Assembly: GCA_045590535.1 (NCBI GenBank)
Contig: JAZNRE010000005.1
Span: forward strand, 129,109-193,108
DNA length: 64,000 nt
DNA from: UMGS755 sp045590535
Lineage (GTDB): Bacteria > Bacillota > Clostridia > UBA1381 > UBA9506
Direction: 5' to 3'
Made by a program: the position numbers and the translations under genes. The notes under the pieces are model-generated. The model saw only the letters and a list, made by a program, of their open reading frames with translations. It was not told the DNA's origin and ran no database searches. Shown in pieces: positions 41,504 through 49,559 of the stretch. Positions within the stretch are counted from its first letter, which is position 1. Each line of letters begins with the position of its first letter.

Positions 41504-42868
41504 ATGATTATTATTGTGGTTGTTTTATTGGTACTGAGTTCATTCCTCATGAACACCCTTTATTCCTATCTTTTTGACCGCAAAAAGATGGAGGTGTTAA
41601 CCAACGCCAACATTTTTGCCAGCATTATTTCAGAAAATTTTACAGATGAATATATCAGTCTGCGTCTGCCGCAGCTGCCTTTAGAAAAAAACGCCCGTGC
41701 CATTGTGGTGAACAACGACAGCACGGTTTTATATGACTCGTACAAGGTGACCAGCATTAAAGATAAAACCTTTATCAATTCCGCTATCACCAATGCCCTT
41801 TTAGCGGACGGCAAAAACTCTTCAAATGCCTATAAAGAAAATGGCAACTGGTTTATCGATGCGGCTGTGCCCATTATTAAAAATGCCCGCACCATTGGCG
41901 CTGTGTATCTGATTCAGTCCGGCGATTCAACGGAAGATACCATTTTACATATTCGAAACGCCCTTTTTATGCTGGGTGGTTTGATTATTGTATTTGTTGG
42001 CATTTTCAGCGCCTCAATGGCCAGCCTTTTAACCCTGCCCATTGAGCGCTTTACCAAGTTTATCAACAACATGCCCAAAGACAGTTTGCAGCATGTGCCG
42101 GTGACCGGCCGCGACGAAATTGCACAGCTGGCCATTGCTTTTAACAGCTTGATCGACCGGATGGCAGAGGTGGAAGACAAGCGAAAGATGTTTGTTTCAA
42201 ATGCCTCTCACGAGCTCAAGACCCCTCTTTCGATCATTAAGCTTTTGTCTGATTCTTTGATTCAGACCGAAAATCCTGATCCGGAGTTTATCAAGGAATT
42301 TTTAACGGATATGAATAAAGAGGTGGAACGCCTCACCCGCATTATTGAAAAGCTTTTGAGCATGACCCAAATGGATTCAAGCCATTCAAGCATGCAATTT
42401 GTCCATGTGGATGTGCGTTCTATGGTGCAGGAGGTTTATGAAAAGCTCATTCCCCTTGCCCGCAACAAAAACATTGAACTGACCTTAATTCAGCCCGATG
42501 ATGAGGTGATTTTACCCATTGAGCAGGACACTCTCACCGAGGCCATTTATAACATTGCCGATAACAGCATTAAATACACCGAGCCCGGCGGCAAGGTGGA
42601 CATCAGCGTCAGCCGTGATTTAGGCAGCGTTTATATTGATGTGAGCGATACCGGCATTGGCATTCCCAAAGAAGAAATGCAAAAAATCTTTGACCGTTTT
42701 TATCGGGTTGATAAAGCCCGTGCCCGTGAAACCGGTGGCACCGGCCTTGGCCTTTCCATTGCTCTGGATGCGGTTAAGCTGCACAACGGTCACATTGAAG
42801 TGAAAAGTGAGGAAGAGGCCGGCAGCCGCTTCACCATTGCACTTCCCTTTAGCGAGGAATCTTTATGA
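41504..42868 (+). CDS. Membrane sensor histidine kinase
   Basis: Partner of the preceding regulator. Domains: transmembrane helix 1 (residues 1-20), extracellular sensor (about 25-140), helix 2 (about 150-175), HAMP, a HisKA box with phospho-acceptor His in SNASHELKTPLSIIK, and HATPase_c with ADNSIKYTEPGG, DTGIGIPKE and GGTGLGLSIA. ATG 41504 has no RBS and starts inside helix 1. The frame stays open upstream (ILKKLNVSFLNIRWKIVSTY) to an ATT at 41444 with GGGGAG 9 nt before it, so the real protein may be 20 residues longer. Confidence 0.88.
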   Translation: MIIIVVVLLVLSSFLMNTLYSYLFDRKKMEVLTNANIFASIISENFTDEYISLRLPQLPLEKNARAIVVNNDSTVLYDSYKVTSIKDKTFINSAITNALLADGKNSSNAYKENGNWFIDAAVPIIKNARTIGAVYLIQSGDSTEDTILHIRNALFMLGGLIIVFVGIFSASMASLLTLPIERFTKFINNMPKDSLQHVPVTGRDEIAQLAIAFNSLIDRMAEVEDKRKMFVSNASHELKTPLSIIKLLSDSLIQTENPDPEFIKEFLTDMNKEVERLTRIIEKLLSMTQMDSSHSSMQFVHVDVRSMVQEVYEKLIPLARNKNIELTLIQPDDEVILPIEQDTLTEAIYNIADNSIKYTEPGGKVDISVSRDLGSVYIDVSDTGIGIPKEEMQKIFDRFYRVDKARARETGGTGLGLSIALDAVKLHNGHIEVKSEEEAGSRFTIALPFSEESL

Positions 42869-44001
42869 TTTATTTAGACAACAGCGCCACCACGCGCCCC
42901 TTTGATGAAGTTATTGCGCTGATGGCGGATATGCAACAAAATAACTTTGGCAACCCTTCTTCGCTTCACCATGCAGGTGTGGTGGCAGAACGGGCCATAA
43001 CAGAAGCGCGAAGCCATATGATGGCGGCTCTGGACGCCGACGGTGGCACTTTTGTGTTTACCTCCGGCGGCACCGAGGCTAACAATTTAGCCATTTTGGG
43101 CACCATGCTCAGCCGTGTGCATCGCAAGCCGCAGATTATCACTTCCAAAATAGAGCACCCCTCTGTGATGGAAACGGTTTTATATTTAAAAAGTCTAGGT
43201 GCCGATTGCCGTTTTGCCGAGATTGATAAAAACGGCATGATTGACACAGAGCATTTTAAGTCACTCTTAACGGAAGATACAGCACTAGTCAGCATTATGA
43301 CCGTTAACAACGAAATTGGCAGTGTGCAAGATGTGGCCGGTTTAGCCGCAATTACCAAGGCCAAAAATCCCTCTGCTCTGTTTCATACCGATGCGGTGCA
43401 GGCCTTGGGCAAAGTGCCCCTGTCCATGCGCCAATCGAAAATTGACATGATTTCGGTAAGCTCCCATAAAATTAACGGTCCCAAAGGCATGGGCGGTTTG
43501 ATGATTCGCAAGGGCGTTCATGTTAAGCCCATTGTTTACGGTGGCGGCCAGGAAAATGGCCTGCGCAGCGGCACACAAAATACCCCGGCCATTGCTGGCT
43601 TTGGTTTGGCTGTCTCTAAAACCCTGGCATACTTGCAGAAAAACGCTGAAAAAATGGACGCTTTGCGCACAAAGCTTGCCGAAGGACTCGCAGACATTCC
43701 CGGTTGCCGTGTTATTGCCACACAAAACCCGGCACCCCACATTGTTTGTGCCGCCTTCCCCGGCATTCGTTCTGAAACCCTGCTCCACGCCCTAGAGGCA
43801 AGAGAGGTTTATGTTTCCAGCGGTTCTGCCTGCTCCTCGAATAAGCCGCAGCTCAGCCCCACGCTTTTGGCCCTTGGCTGTGACCGTAAAGAGATTGACA
43901 GTGCCATCCGTTTCAGCTTGGGCGTGCAAACCACCGAGGCCGATATTGTAGCTGCGCTGGAAATTGTGAAAGAACAGGTTGACCTTTTAAAAATTTTTTA
44001 A
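42865..44001 (+). CDS. Cysteine desulfurase (NifS/IscS family)
   Basis: PLP enzyme that takes sulfur from cysteine for Fe-S clusters or tRNA thiolation. A 378-residue class V aminotransferase fold with IYLDNSATT at the start, FTSGGTEANN, HTDAVQALGK, the PLP Lys in SVSSHKINGPKG and the persulfide-forming Cys in SSGSACSS. It overlaps the histidine kinase by 4 nt. thiI, a frequent neighbour, is not next to it, so the sulfur acceptor is unclear. Confidence 0.92.
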   Translation: MIYLDNSATTRPFDEVIALMADMQQNNFGNPSSLHHAGVVAERAITEARSHMMAALDADGGTFVFTSGGTEANNLAILGTMLSRVHRKPQIITSKIEHPSVMETVLYLKSLGADCRFAEIDKNGMIDTEHFKSLLTEDTALVSIMTVNNEIGSVQDVAGLAAITKAKNPSALFHTDAVQALGKVPLSMRQSKIDMISVSSHKINGPKGMGGLMIRKGVHVKPIVYGGGQENGLRSGTQNTPAIAGFGLAVSKTLAYLQKNAEKMDALRTKLAEGLADIPGCRVIATQNPAPHIVCAAFPGIRSETLLHALEAREVYVSSGSACSSNKPQLSPTLLALGCDRKEIDSAIRFSLGVQTTEADIVAALEIVKEQVDLLKIF

Positions 44002-44118
44002 CGCTTTTATTTCTGCTTGATTCAAAAGCGGAATTAACCTTTTAGCATACACCCCGAAAAAACTGCAAAGCAGCATGAAAGCAAAACTCCGCTTACGGCG
44101 GACAGAGGTGTAAAAAAC

Positions 44119-44640
44119 ATGAAAAATATTGTTTTAATTGGATTTACAGGTGTTGGAAAAACAACCATTGGTCGGCGGGTTGCCGCAAAACTGAAAATGG
44201 AATTTTTCGATACGGATGAGGCCATTTTTCGCTGTGAAAAAATGCCGGTGCACGAACTTTTGCAAAAGAAAGGCCCAAAGTATTTTGAGGGTGCACAACG
44301 CTTTGCTGTTTCCACTTTGGCGCAAAACCAAGGCGTTGTCATTTCCACCGGTGGCGACACCGTCATAGACCCTTTTAATGTGACAGCTCTGCAAGAAAAC
44401 GGCATTTTGTTTTGGCTAAAGGCCGACAGCACCAGTGTTTATCAAAATACGCGCCGTTCCGTTGCACGCCGCCCCGGCCTTGCAGGCGCCGGTCTTTTAG
44501 AGATTGAGGCCATGATGGCCGAGCGCGAGGCATATTATCAAAAAGCTGATGTTACCATTTCGGTGGTACAACACGATATTGATGCCATTGCTGATGAAAT
44601 CATTGAAAACTATAAAAAACGGACAGAAGGAGAAAATTAA
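44119..44640 (+). CDS. Shikimate kinase-like protein, divergent
   Basis: A 173-residue P-loop kinase of the shikimate kinase fold. Walker A GFTGVGKTT at 8-16 and DTD at 31-33 fit AroK. However, the shikimate-binding FRxxE motif reads FEGAQ (56-60), so the usual Arg is Glu, and the GGG motif reads GGD (78-80). The RRPGL lid motif is present. It is the only shikimate-kinase candidate in the window and the organism has aroB, aroC and aroQ, so an AroK role is plausible, but substrate specificity is uncertain. Confidence 0.7.
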   Translation: MKNIVLIGFTGVGKTTIGRRVAAKLKMEFFDTDEAIFRCEKMPVHELLQKKGPKYFEGAQRFAVSTLAQNQGVVISTGGDTVIDPFNVTALQENGILFWLKADSTSVYQNTRRSVARRPGLAGAGLLEIEAMMAEREAYYQKADVTISVVQHDIDAIADEIIENYKKRTEGEN

Positions 44641-44982
44641 ATGACAGACTGCATTTTTTGTAAAATTTTAAAGGGTGAAATCCCCTCGAAAAAGGTTTAT
44701 GAGGATGAATTGGTTTATGCCTTTCACGACATTGCCCCGGCAGCACCAGTTCATGTTTTAATCATCCCAAAAGAGCATCTTTGCTGTTTAAACGAGGCAG
44801 CACCGGCTCATCAGGCCTTGCTTGGCCACATTTTGCTCACTGCCAAAAAACTGGCAAAGGATTTGGGCGTGGACGAAAGCGGCTACCGCATCGTAAATAA
44901 CTGCGGTGAAAACGCCGGCCAAACAGTGTTTCATCTCCACTTTCACTTGCTAGCAGGGGATACCTTTTCTAAACTGGTATAA
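44641..44982 (+). CDS. HIT family nucleotide-binding hydrolase
   Basis: A 113-residue Hint-type histidine-triad protein. CIFCKILKGEIPSKKVYEDE opens it and the triad H98-L-H100-F-H102 closes it, with NNCGENAGQTVFHLH as the nucleotide-binding segment. Family members cleave nucleoside phosphoramidates. It starts directly after the kinase stop, so the two are co-transcribed. Confidence 0.93.
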   Translation: MTDCIFCKILKGEIPSKKVYEDELVYAFHDIAPAAPVHVLIIPKEHLCCLNEAAPAHQALLGHILLTAKKLAKDLGVDESGYRIVNNCGENAGQTVFHLHFHLLAGDTFSKLV

Positions 44983-45000
44983 ACGATTATTGCAAACGAT

Positions 45001-45038
45001 AAAAGCGACTGCATGAAAATCATGCAGTCGCTTTTTTT
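45001..45038. terminator. Bidirectional terminator
   Basis: A 16-bp perfect stem (45001-45016 with 45020-45035) with TTTTTTT on the plus strand and A/T flanks on the other. It separates the convergent HIT and hydrolase genes. Confidence 0.88.
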
Positions 45039-45045
45039 ATGCTTT

Positions 45046-45831
45046 TTATAAGCTGTCAATCCATTTAAGAAGCAATCCACTCCATTGGGACATGTGACAA
45101 AGAACGGGGTCATTGGGGTCATGGTCGGCAAGACCCTGCCCATGCAGACCTTTAGGGAAAATGTGCAGTTCCGCACCTACACCATTCTCTAACAACCTCT
45201 TTGTATAGATAAGGCTGTTCATCACCGGCACAACCGGGTCGGTGGCTGTGTGCCAAATGAATGCCGGCGGCGTTTTTTCTGTGACTAAAGTTTCAACAGA
45301 AAGCTTTTGTGCCCACTTATCATATGCTTCGCCCAGTAAGTTCTGACCAGAGCCAACATGACCAAAATCTGCCATGAGATTAATCACGGGATAGCACAAA
45401 ATTTGTGCATTAGGCATGTAATCTTCTCTGTCAATGGCGTCATTGCTCTCGCCTGCTATGATCTCATGATAGTTAGACACAAGCGCCGCCAGATGGCCGC
45501 CTGCAGAAGAGCCCATAATGGCAATTTTATCTTTGTTAACCTGCCATTCTTCCGCATGATACCGCATCAAACGAATAGCACGCCGTGCATCTGCCAAAGG
45601 TTCAGGAAAGCGACAGGGCGCAACCCGATAATCCACCACAAAGGCGTTAATGCCGTGTTTGTTTAAAAATTCAGCATAGCCTCTGCCCTCGTGTTCTGCC
45701 CGCATACCATAGCCGCCGCCCGAGCAAATGAGCACCGTCCAATCTGACTTATATTCTTTGGGTATATAATGTGTTAAAACCGGCTCTTCTTCTCCGCAGG
45801 AAAAATCCCATAAACGATATACATCGGCCAT
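45046..45831 (-). CDS. Alpha/beta hydrolase (esterase-like)
   Basis: A 261-residue intracellular hydrolase without a signal peptide. The nucleophile elbow GSSAGGHLAAL lies near residue 108; the oxyanion region GGGYGMRAEHEG is near 38; likely acid and base are the Asp of TATDPVVPV and the His of GLHGQGL. The layout matches the acetyl-xylan-esterase/lipase-like (BD-FAE) group. The substrate is unknown. It lies 14 nt after mntP. Confidence 0.83.
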   Translation of the reverse strand: MADVYRLWDFSCGEEEPVLTHYIPKEYKSDWTVLICSGGGYGMRAEHEGRGYAEFLNKHGINAFVVDYRVAPCRFPEPLADARRAIRLMRYHAEEWQVNKDKIAIMGSSAGGHLAALVSNYHEIIAGESNDAIDREDYMPNAQILCYPVINLMADFGHVGSGQNLLGEAYDKWAQKLSVETLVTEKTPPAFIWHTATDPVVPVMNSLIYTKRLLENGVGAELHIFPKGLHGQGLADHDPNDPVLCHMSQWSGLLLKWIDSL

Positions 45832-45845
45832 ATTAAATCCCCTTT

Positions 45846-46397
45846 TTAACCAAACAAATGCTCAACCAAAATTTTTATACCCATTAAAATCAGCAACACG
45901 CCACCACCGATTTGGGCATGCTTGCCAAGTGCCTCTCCAATCCGTTTGCCTAAAAGCACACCGGCGGTGGAAAGCACAAAGGTAGTTAAACCAATCACCG
46001 AGATGCACTTCCAAATGCTCACCGGCATAAAGGCAAAGGTGATACCAGCTGCCAGGGCATCAATGCTGGTGGCAATGGCAAGTACCAATAAAACCCGAAA
46101 GCAAGTGTTCCCCGAGGCAGAATCTTCGTCTCCTGCCTCCATAATCATTTTAATACCGATGTAACAAAGCAAAACAAAGGCAACCCAATGGTCAAATGCA
46201 ATTATGTAATCACTGAACATGCGACCGGCTGCCCAACCAATAAGAGGCATCAGCGCCTGATAAGCACCAAAGAAAATACCAAACTTAAGGGCATCCCGCA
46301 GGCGCAGGTTTGAAATGGCCATGCCGTTTGAAACGGATACCGCAAAAGCATCCATGGCAAGACCCAAGGCGATTAAAATCAATTCTAAATTACTCAT
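45846..46397 (-). CDS. mntP: Manganese efflux pump MntP
   Basis: A 183-residue membrane protein with six helices. The paired motifs GLAMDAFAVSVSNG (helix 1) and ATSIDALAAGITF (helix 4), each with the Asp needed for Mn2+ export, identify MntP/YebN. No yybP-ykoY-type riboswitch fits upstream because bactofilin ends 2 nt before it. Co-transcribed with bactofilin and the hydrolase. Confidence 0.92.
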   Translation of the reverse strand: MSNLELILIALGLAMDAFAVSVSNGMAISNLRLRDALKFGIFFGAYQALMPLIGWAAGRMFSDYIIAFDHWVAFVLLCYIGIKMIMEAGDEDSASGNTCFRVLLVLAIATSIDALAAGITFAFMPVSIWKCISVIGLTTFVLSTAGVLLGKRIGEALGKHAQIGGGVLLILMGIKILVEHLFG

Positions 46398-46399
46398 TT

Positions 46400-46798
46400 T
46401 TATGCCTCCAAACCGTCACAGGCCTTGTTTTCATCAATAGTCTCATTGTTAGCTTCTTTTTTAATAGAACGGTTTGTGCCCATAAAAACGCCGCCCTCTT
46501 CAATCACCAAAGAGCCGGTTTCAATGTTACCTTCTAGGCTACCTGTTTCTTTAATCAAAAGCTGGTCACTTGCTAAAGCATTGCCATAAAGCTTGCCGGC
46601 AACAATCAAAGAGCTTGCACGAACATCGCCCTCTACATACGCTGTTTCGGTTAAAATCACCTCACGGGTAGTCACAATGTCACCTTTAATCGTGCCGTCA
46701 ATTTTAATGGCACTTTCCGAGACTAAATCGCCCGTTAATGTTGTTTTTTCGCCAATTAAAACATCAACGCTGACATATTTAAACTTTTTAAAATTCAT
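46400..46798 (-). CDS. Bactofilin family cytoskeletal protein
   Basis: A 132-residue polymer-forming protein with a right-handed beta-helix. Repeating short strands are visible (GDLVSESAIKIDGTIKGDI, then VEGDVRASSLIVAGKLYGN, then GNIETGSLVIEEGG). The tail is acidic and disordered. Start ATG 46798 has AAGGAG 8 nt upstream; ATG 46804 is too close to it. Bactofilins scaffold cell-shape or spore-coat enzymes. Confidence 0.87.
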   Translation of the reverse strand: MNFKKFKYVSVDVLIGEKTTLTGDLVSESAIKIDGTIKGDIVTTREVILTETAYVEGDVRASSLIVAGKLYGNALASDQLLIKETGSLEGNIETGSLVIEEGGVFMGTNRSIKKEANNETIDENKACDGLEA

Positions 46799-46859
46799 CG
46801 CCATAACTCCTTTATGCCTGGTTTTGCCTTTGTCTTCGTTTTACCGTAGCTTTATTTTT

Positions 46860-46896
46860 ATAAAATCAAAGCTTTTCGCAGAGCGAAAAGCTTTGA
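46860..46896 (-). terminator. Terminator after lysC
   Basis: Stem TCAAAGCTTTTCGC with GCGAAAAGCTTTGA (14 bp, 3-nt loop) followed on the minus strand by TTTTA. It lies between lysC and bactofilin. Confidence 0.75.
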
Positions 46897-46916
46897 AAAT
46901 CACATTATGGTAAAAC

Positions 46917-48125
46917 TCAACCTAATTCAAACTTATCATGAATAGCACGAACGGCCTTTGTTTCGCAGCCTGCGTCAATCAGAACCGAAACCTTAATCTC
47001 AGAGGTTGCAATCATGTGAATGTTGATTTGCGCTTCATAAAGAGCTTCAAACATTTTTGCAGCAACGCCGGGATTGGAAACCATGCCGGCACCCACGATG
47101 GATACCTTGGAAACATCCTTGGTATAGTCTAAAGACTGATAATCAAGCACAGCCTTGTTCTCTTCTAAAATCTGCAGTGCTTCTTCTAAGCGGTCTTCCG
47201 GTGTGGTGAAGCTGATGTCTTTCGTGTTGTCACGACCGATGGACTGCAGAATGATATCAACATTGATGTTTTTCTTTGCAAGCAGAGAGAAAATTTTAAA
47301 AGCCTTGCCCGGTGTGTCGGCAATACCGCAAATTGAAATACGCGCTACATCTGAATCTTTTGCAACGCCTCTTACTAACATTTTTTCCATGTTAACGACC
47401 TCCTTAACGATGGTGCCCGGTGCCTTGGTCAAGCTGGAACGGACACAAATATTGACATTATATTTTTTACCCATTTCAACAGAACGGTTGTGAAGCACAT
47501 TGGCGCCTAAACTTGCCAGCTCCAGCATTTCGTCAAAGGTAATTTCTTCTAACTTAGATGCATTGGGAACAATGCGGGGGTCTGTTGTGTAAACACCGTC
47601 AACATCGGTGTAAATTTCACACAAATCGGCATGGAGTGCAGCCGCCAAAGCCACCGCAGAGGTGTCAGAGCCGCCACGGCCCAGGGTTGTAATATCGTCA
47701 TAACGGTTAATGCCCTGGAAGCCTGCCACAATCACAATGTTTTTCTTGTCTAATTCTTTTTGCACGCGCTCCTGCTCAATTTTGCGAATGCGGGCCGCAG
47801 AATAATTGGAATCGGTGTGCATACCAACCTGCCAACCGGTTAAGGAAACAACAGGAAATCCCAGCTTTTCAATAGCCATAGCAAGTAACGAAATGGAGAT
47901 TTGTTCGCCGGTTGAAAGCAGCATATCCATCTCACGCTTTGAAGGTGAGGGGTTAATCTCCTTTGCTTTTGCAATCAGGTCGTCAGTGGTGTCGCCTTGG
48001 GCAGAAACCACAACAATAACCTGGTTACCGGCTTTATAAGTATCGGTGATGATACCGGCTACATTAAAGACATGTTCTGCATCTTTAACAGAGGAGCCGC
48101 CGAATTTTTGTACAATCAGACTCAT
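46917..48125 (-). CDS. lysC: Aspartate kinase
   Basis: Phosphorylates aspartate at the head of the Lys/Thr/Met route. A 402-residue protein with IVQKFGGSSVKD at the N-terminus, TTLGRGGSDTSAVALAAAL, and a regulatory C-terminus of two ACT domains (about 265-340 and 345-402) that normally bind Lys or Thr. The length suits the Bacillus LysC-type alpha subunit. An internal start for a beta subunit is possible but not shown. Confidence 0.94.
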   Translation of the reverse strand: MSLIVQKFGGSSVKDAEHVFNVAGIITDTYKAGNQVIVVVSAQGDTTDDLIAKAKEINPSPSKREMDMLLSTGEQISISLLAMAIEKLGFPVVSLTGWQVGMHTDSNYSAARIRKIEQERVQKELDKKNIVIVAGFQGINRYDDITTLGRGGSDTSAVALAAALHADLCEIYTDVDGVYTTDPRIVPNASKLEEITFDEMLELASLGANVLHNRSVEMGKKYNVNICVRSSLTKAPGTIVKEVVNMEKMLVRGVAKDSDVARISICGIADTPGKAFKIFSLLAKKNINVDIILQSIGRDNTKDISFTTPEDRLEEALQILEENKAVLDYQSLDYTKDVSKVSIVGAGMVSNPGVAAKMFEALYEAQINIHMIATSEIKVSVLIDAGCETKAVRAIHDKFELG

Positions 48126-48191
48126 AAAATCCGTCCTTTCTTATTGATATTGTAGCACATGAGCATGCTCACAGCTACTATAATCTACAAA

Positions 48192-49049
48192 TTATAATGC
48201 ATCCTTGCGGACCATTAAGAGGCCCAAGGTGTTAGGGCCGCAATGGGATGAAATAGTACAGCCGGCACGGGTGTGAAGAACTTCTTCAAACCGTCCGTCT
48301 TTTTCCACTAAATCAGCAACAAGTTGCACATATTCAGGGTCGCAGCCTGCGTGGGTGATGATGGCGCGTTTTGTGTCTAAGTTTTCAATGGCCAGGCAAT
48401 CGGCAATATATTTTTCTAAAACTGCCCTAAACTTGCCTCTATATTTTTTGCCCACATCCATTTTGCCGTCACGAACTTCAATGCAGGGCTTGATGCTTAA
48501 TAAGTTTGCGCCTAAGGCTGCCACTGTGCTGCAGCGACCACCCTTGTGCAAAAATTCTAACGATTCAATAACAAAAGAGGCATCAACACGCTTCACGAAA
48601 GAAGATGCATCTTCTAAAACTTCTTCGGCTTTAGCGCCGGCATCCAGCATGTCTTGTGCATGCAGAATGGTTAAAGCCTCACCGGTTGATAAATTCAAGG
48701 TGTCCACAATGAACACACGGCCTGCAAACTCTTCAGCCGCCAGGCAAGCGTTCTGATAGGTGCAGGAAAAACCGGAGCTGAGCGAAAAATGGATAACCTG
48801 ATCGGCTTCCTCTAAGAGCTTTTCAAAATATGCCACAAAGTCGCCAATGGAAATGGCCGCCGTTTTGGGCAGCACACCCTCTTTTTCATAGCGGGCATAA
48901 ATTTCATCGGGGGTAATTTCAAGACCATCTAAATAAGTTTCTTCACCAATGGTGATATATAAAGGGATTTGCCGAATGTTGCGCTCTTTAAGCAATTCTT
49001 TTGGCAAATCGCAAGTGGAGTCAACAGAGATTAAAACTTTGTTCTCCAA
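48192..49049 (-). CDS. DegV family fatty-acid-binding protein
   Basis: A 285-residue DegV protein, which binds fatty acids (FakB-type) for a dihydroxyacetone-kinase-like partner. Motifs: ISVDSTCDLP at the start, SLSSGFSCTYQNA near 85 and the LHKGGRCS segment near 160. I chose TTG 49049, with GGAGAGG 6 nt upstream; the ATG at 49091 has no RBS. The partner FakA is not in this window. Confidence 0.88.
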   Translation of the reverse strand: MENKVLISVDSTCDLPKELLKERNIRQIPLYITIGEETYLDGLEITPDEIYARYEKEGVLPKTAAISIGDFVAYFEKLLEEADQVIHFSLSSGFSCTYQNACLAAEEFAGRVFIVDTLNLSTGEALTILHAQDMLDAGAKAEEVLEDASSFVKRVDASFVIESLEFLHKGGRCSTVAALGANLLSIKPCIEVRDGKMDVGKKYRGKFRAVLEKYIADCLAIENLDTKRAIITHAGCDPEYVQLVADLVEKDGRFEEVLHTRAGCTISSHCGPNTLGLLMVRKDAL

Positions 49050-49319
49050 AATAATCCTCTCCTCAAGGTTGCTATGTGAAAATGATAGCATAAAATTGTA
49101 AAAAGTTTTACCTTATCATTATAATATACGAAATATAAATTGTCAATATGACACTGCGAAAACAAGGAAATTTCATTGATTCAGCATAATTTTTTGAGTT
49201 TTTGGAGAAATAAACTGTTATTTTTGTAAGTTAAATTTTTACATTTAAAGTCATCAATTTGGCTATCTATAAATTATTTATTCATTTTCAACTTTCCATT
49301 TTCCATTATCAATTATCTT

Positions 49320-49445
49320 CTGTCTGCGATGGTCCCCCTCACTTTAGGCAAGGGAGGCTATGGCAGGGAGGGCTTTGCAGAGGAGGTTTTTCTACCTCAT
49401 CCGAGCGACTTCGTCGCCCACCTTCCCCTTGAGGGGAAGGCTTGG
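49320..49445. repeat. Dispersed intergenic repeat, copy B, with GC-rich palindromes
   Basis: Within a ~500-nt gene-free gap. The part 49320-49390 shares its order of blocks with copy A at 364-410. It continues with GCGAC-TTC-GTCGC (49404-49416) and a perfect 20-nt palindrome CCTTCCCCTTGAGGGGAAGG (49421-49440). No ORF spans it. It looks like a REP- or MITE-type element. Confidence 0.5.
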
Positions 49446-49508
49446 TTGGGTATGCTCATTGGAAAGGCTAAGTGAGCAGAGCACTCTTTGGGAAGGGTTT
49501 GGGGTAAC

Positions 49509-49540
49509 AAAAAAGAAGCATGGCATTTGCCATGCTCCTT
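49509..49540 (-). terminator. Terminator of the SLH protein gene
   Basis: On the minus strand GGAGCATGGC-AAAT-GCCATGCTTC is followed by TTTTTTG; flanking GGTTACA/TGTTACC can extend the stem. Confidence 0.82.
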
Positions 49541-49559
49541 TGTGTAACCGAAAGGTTAA

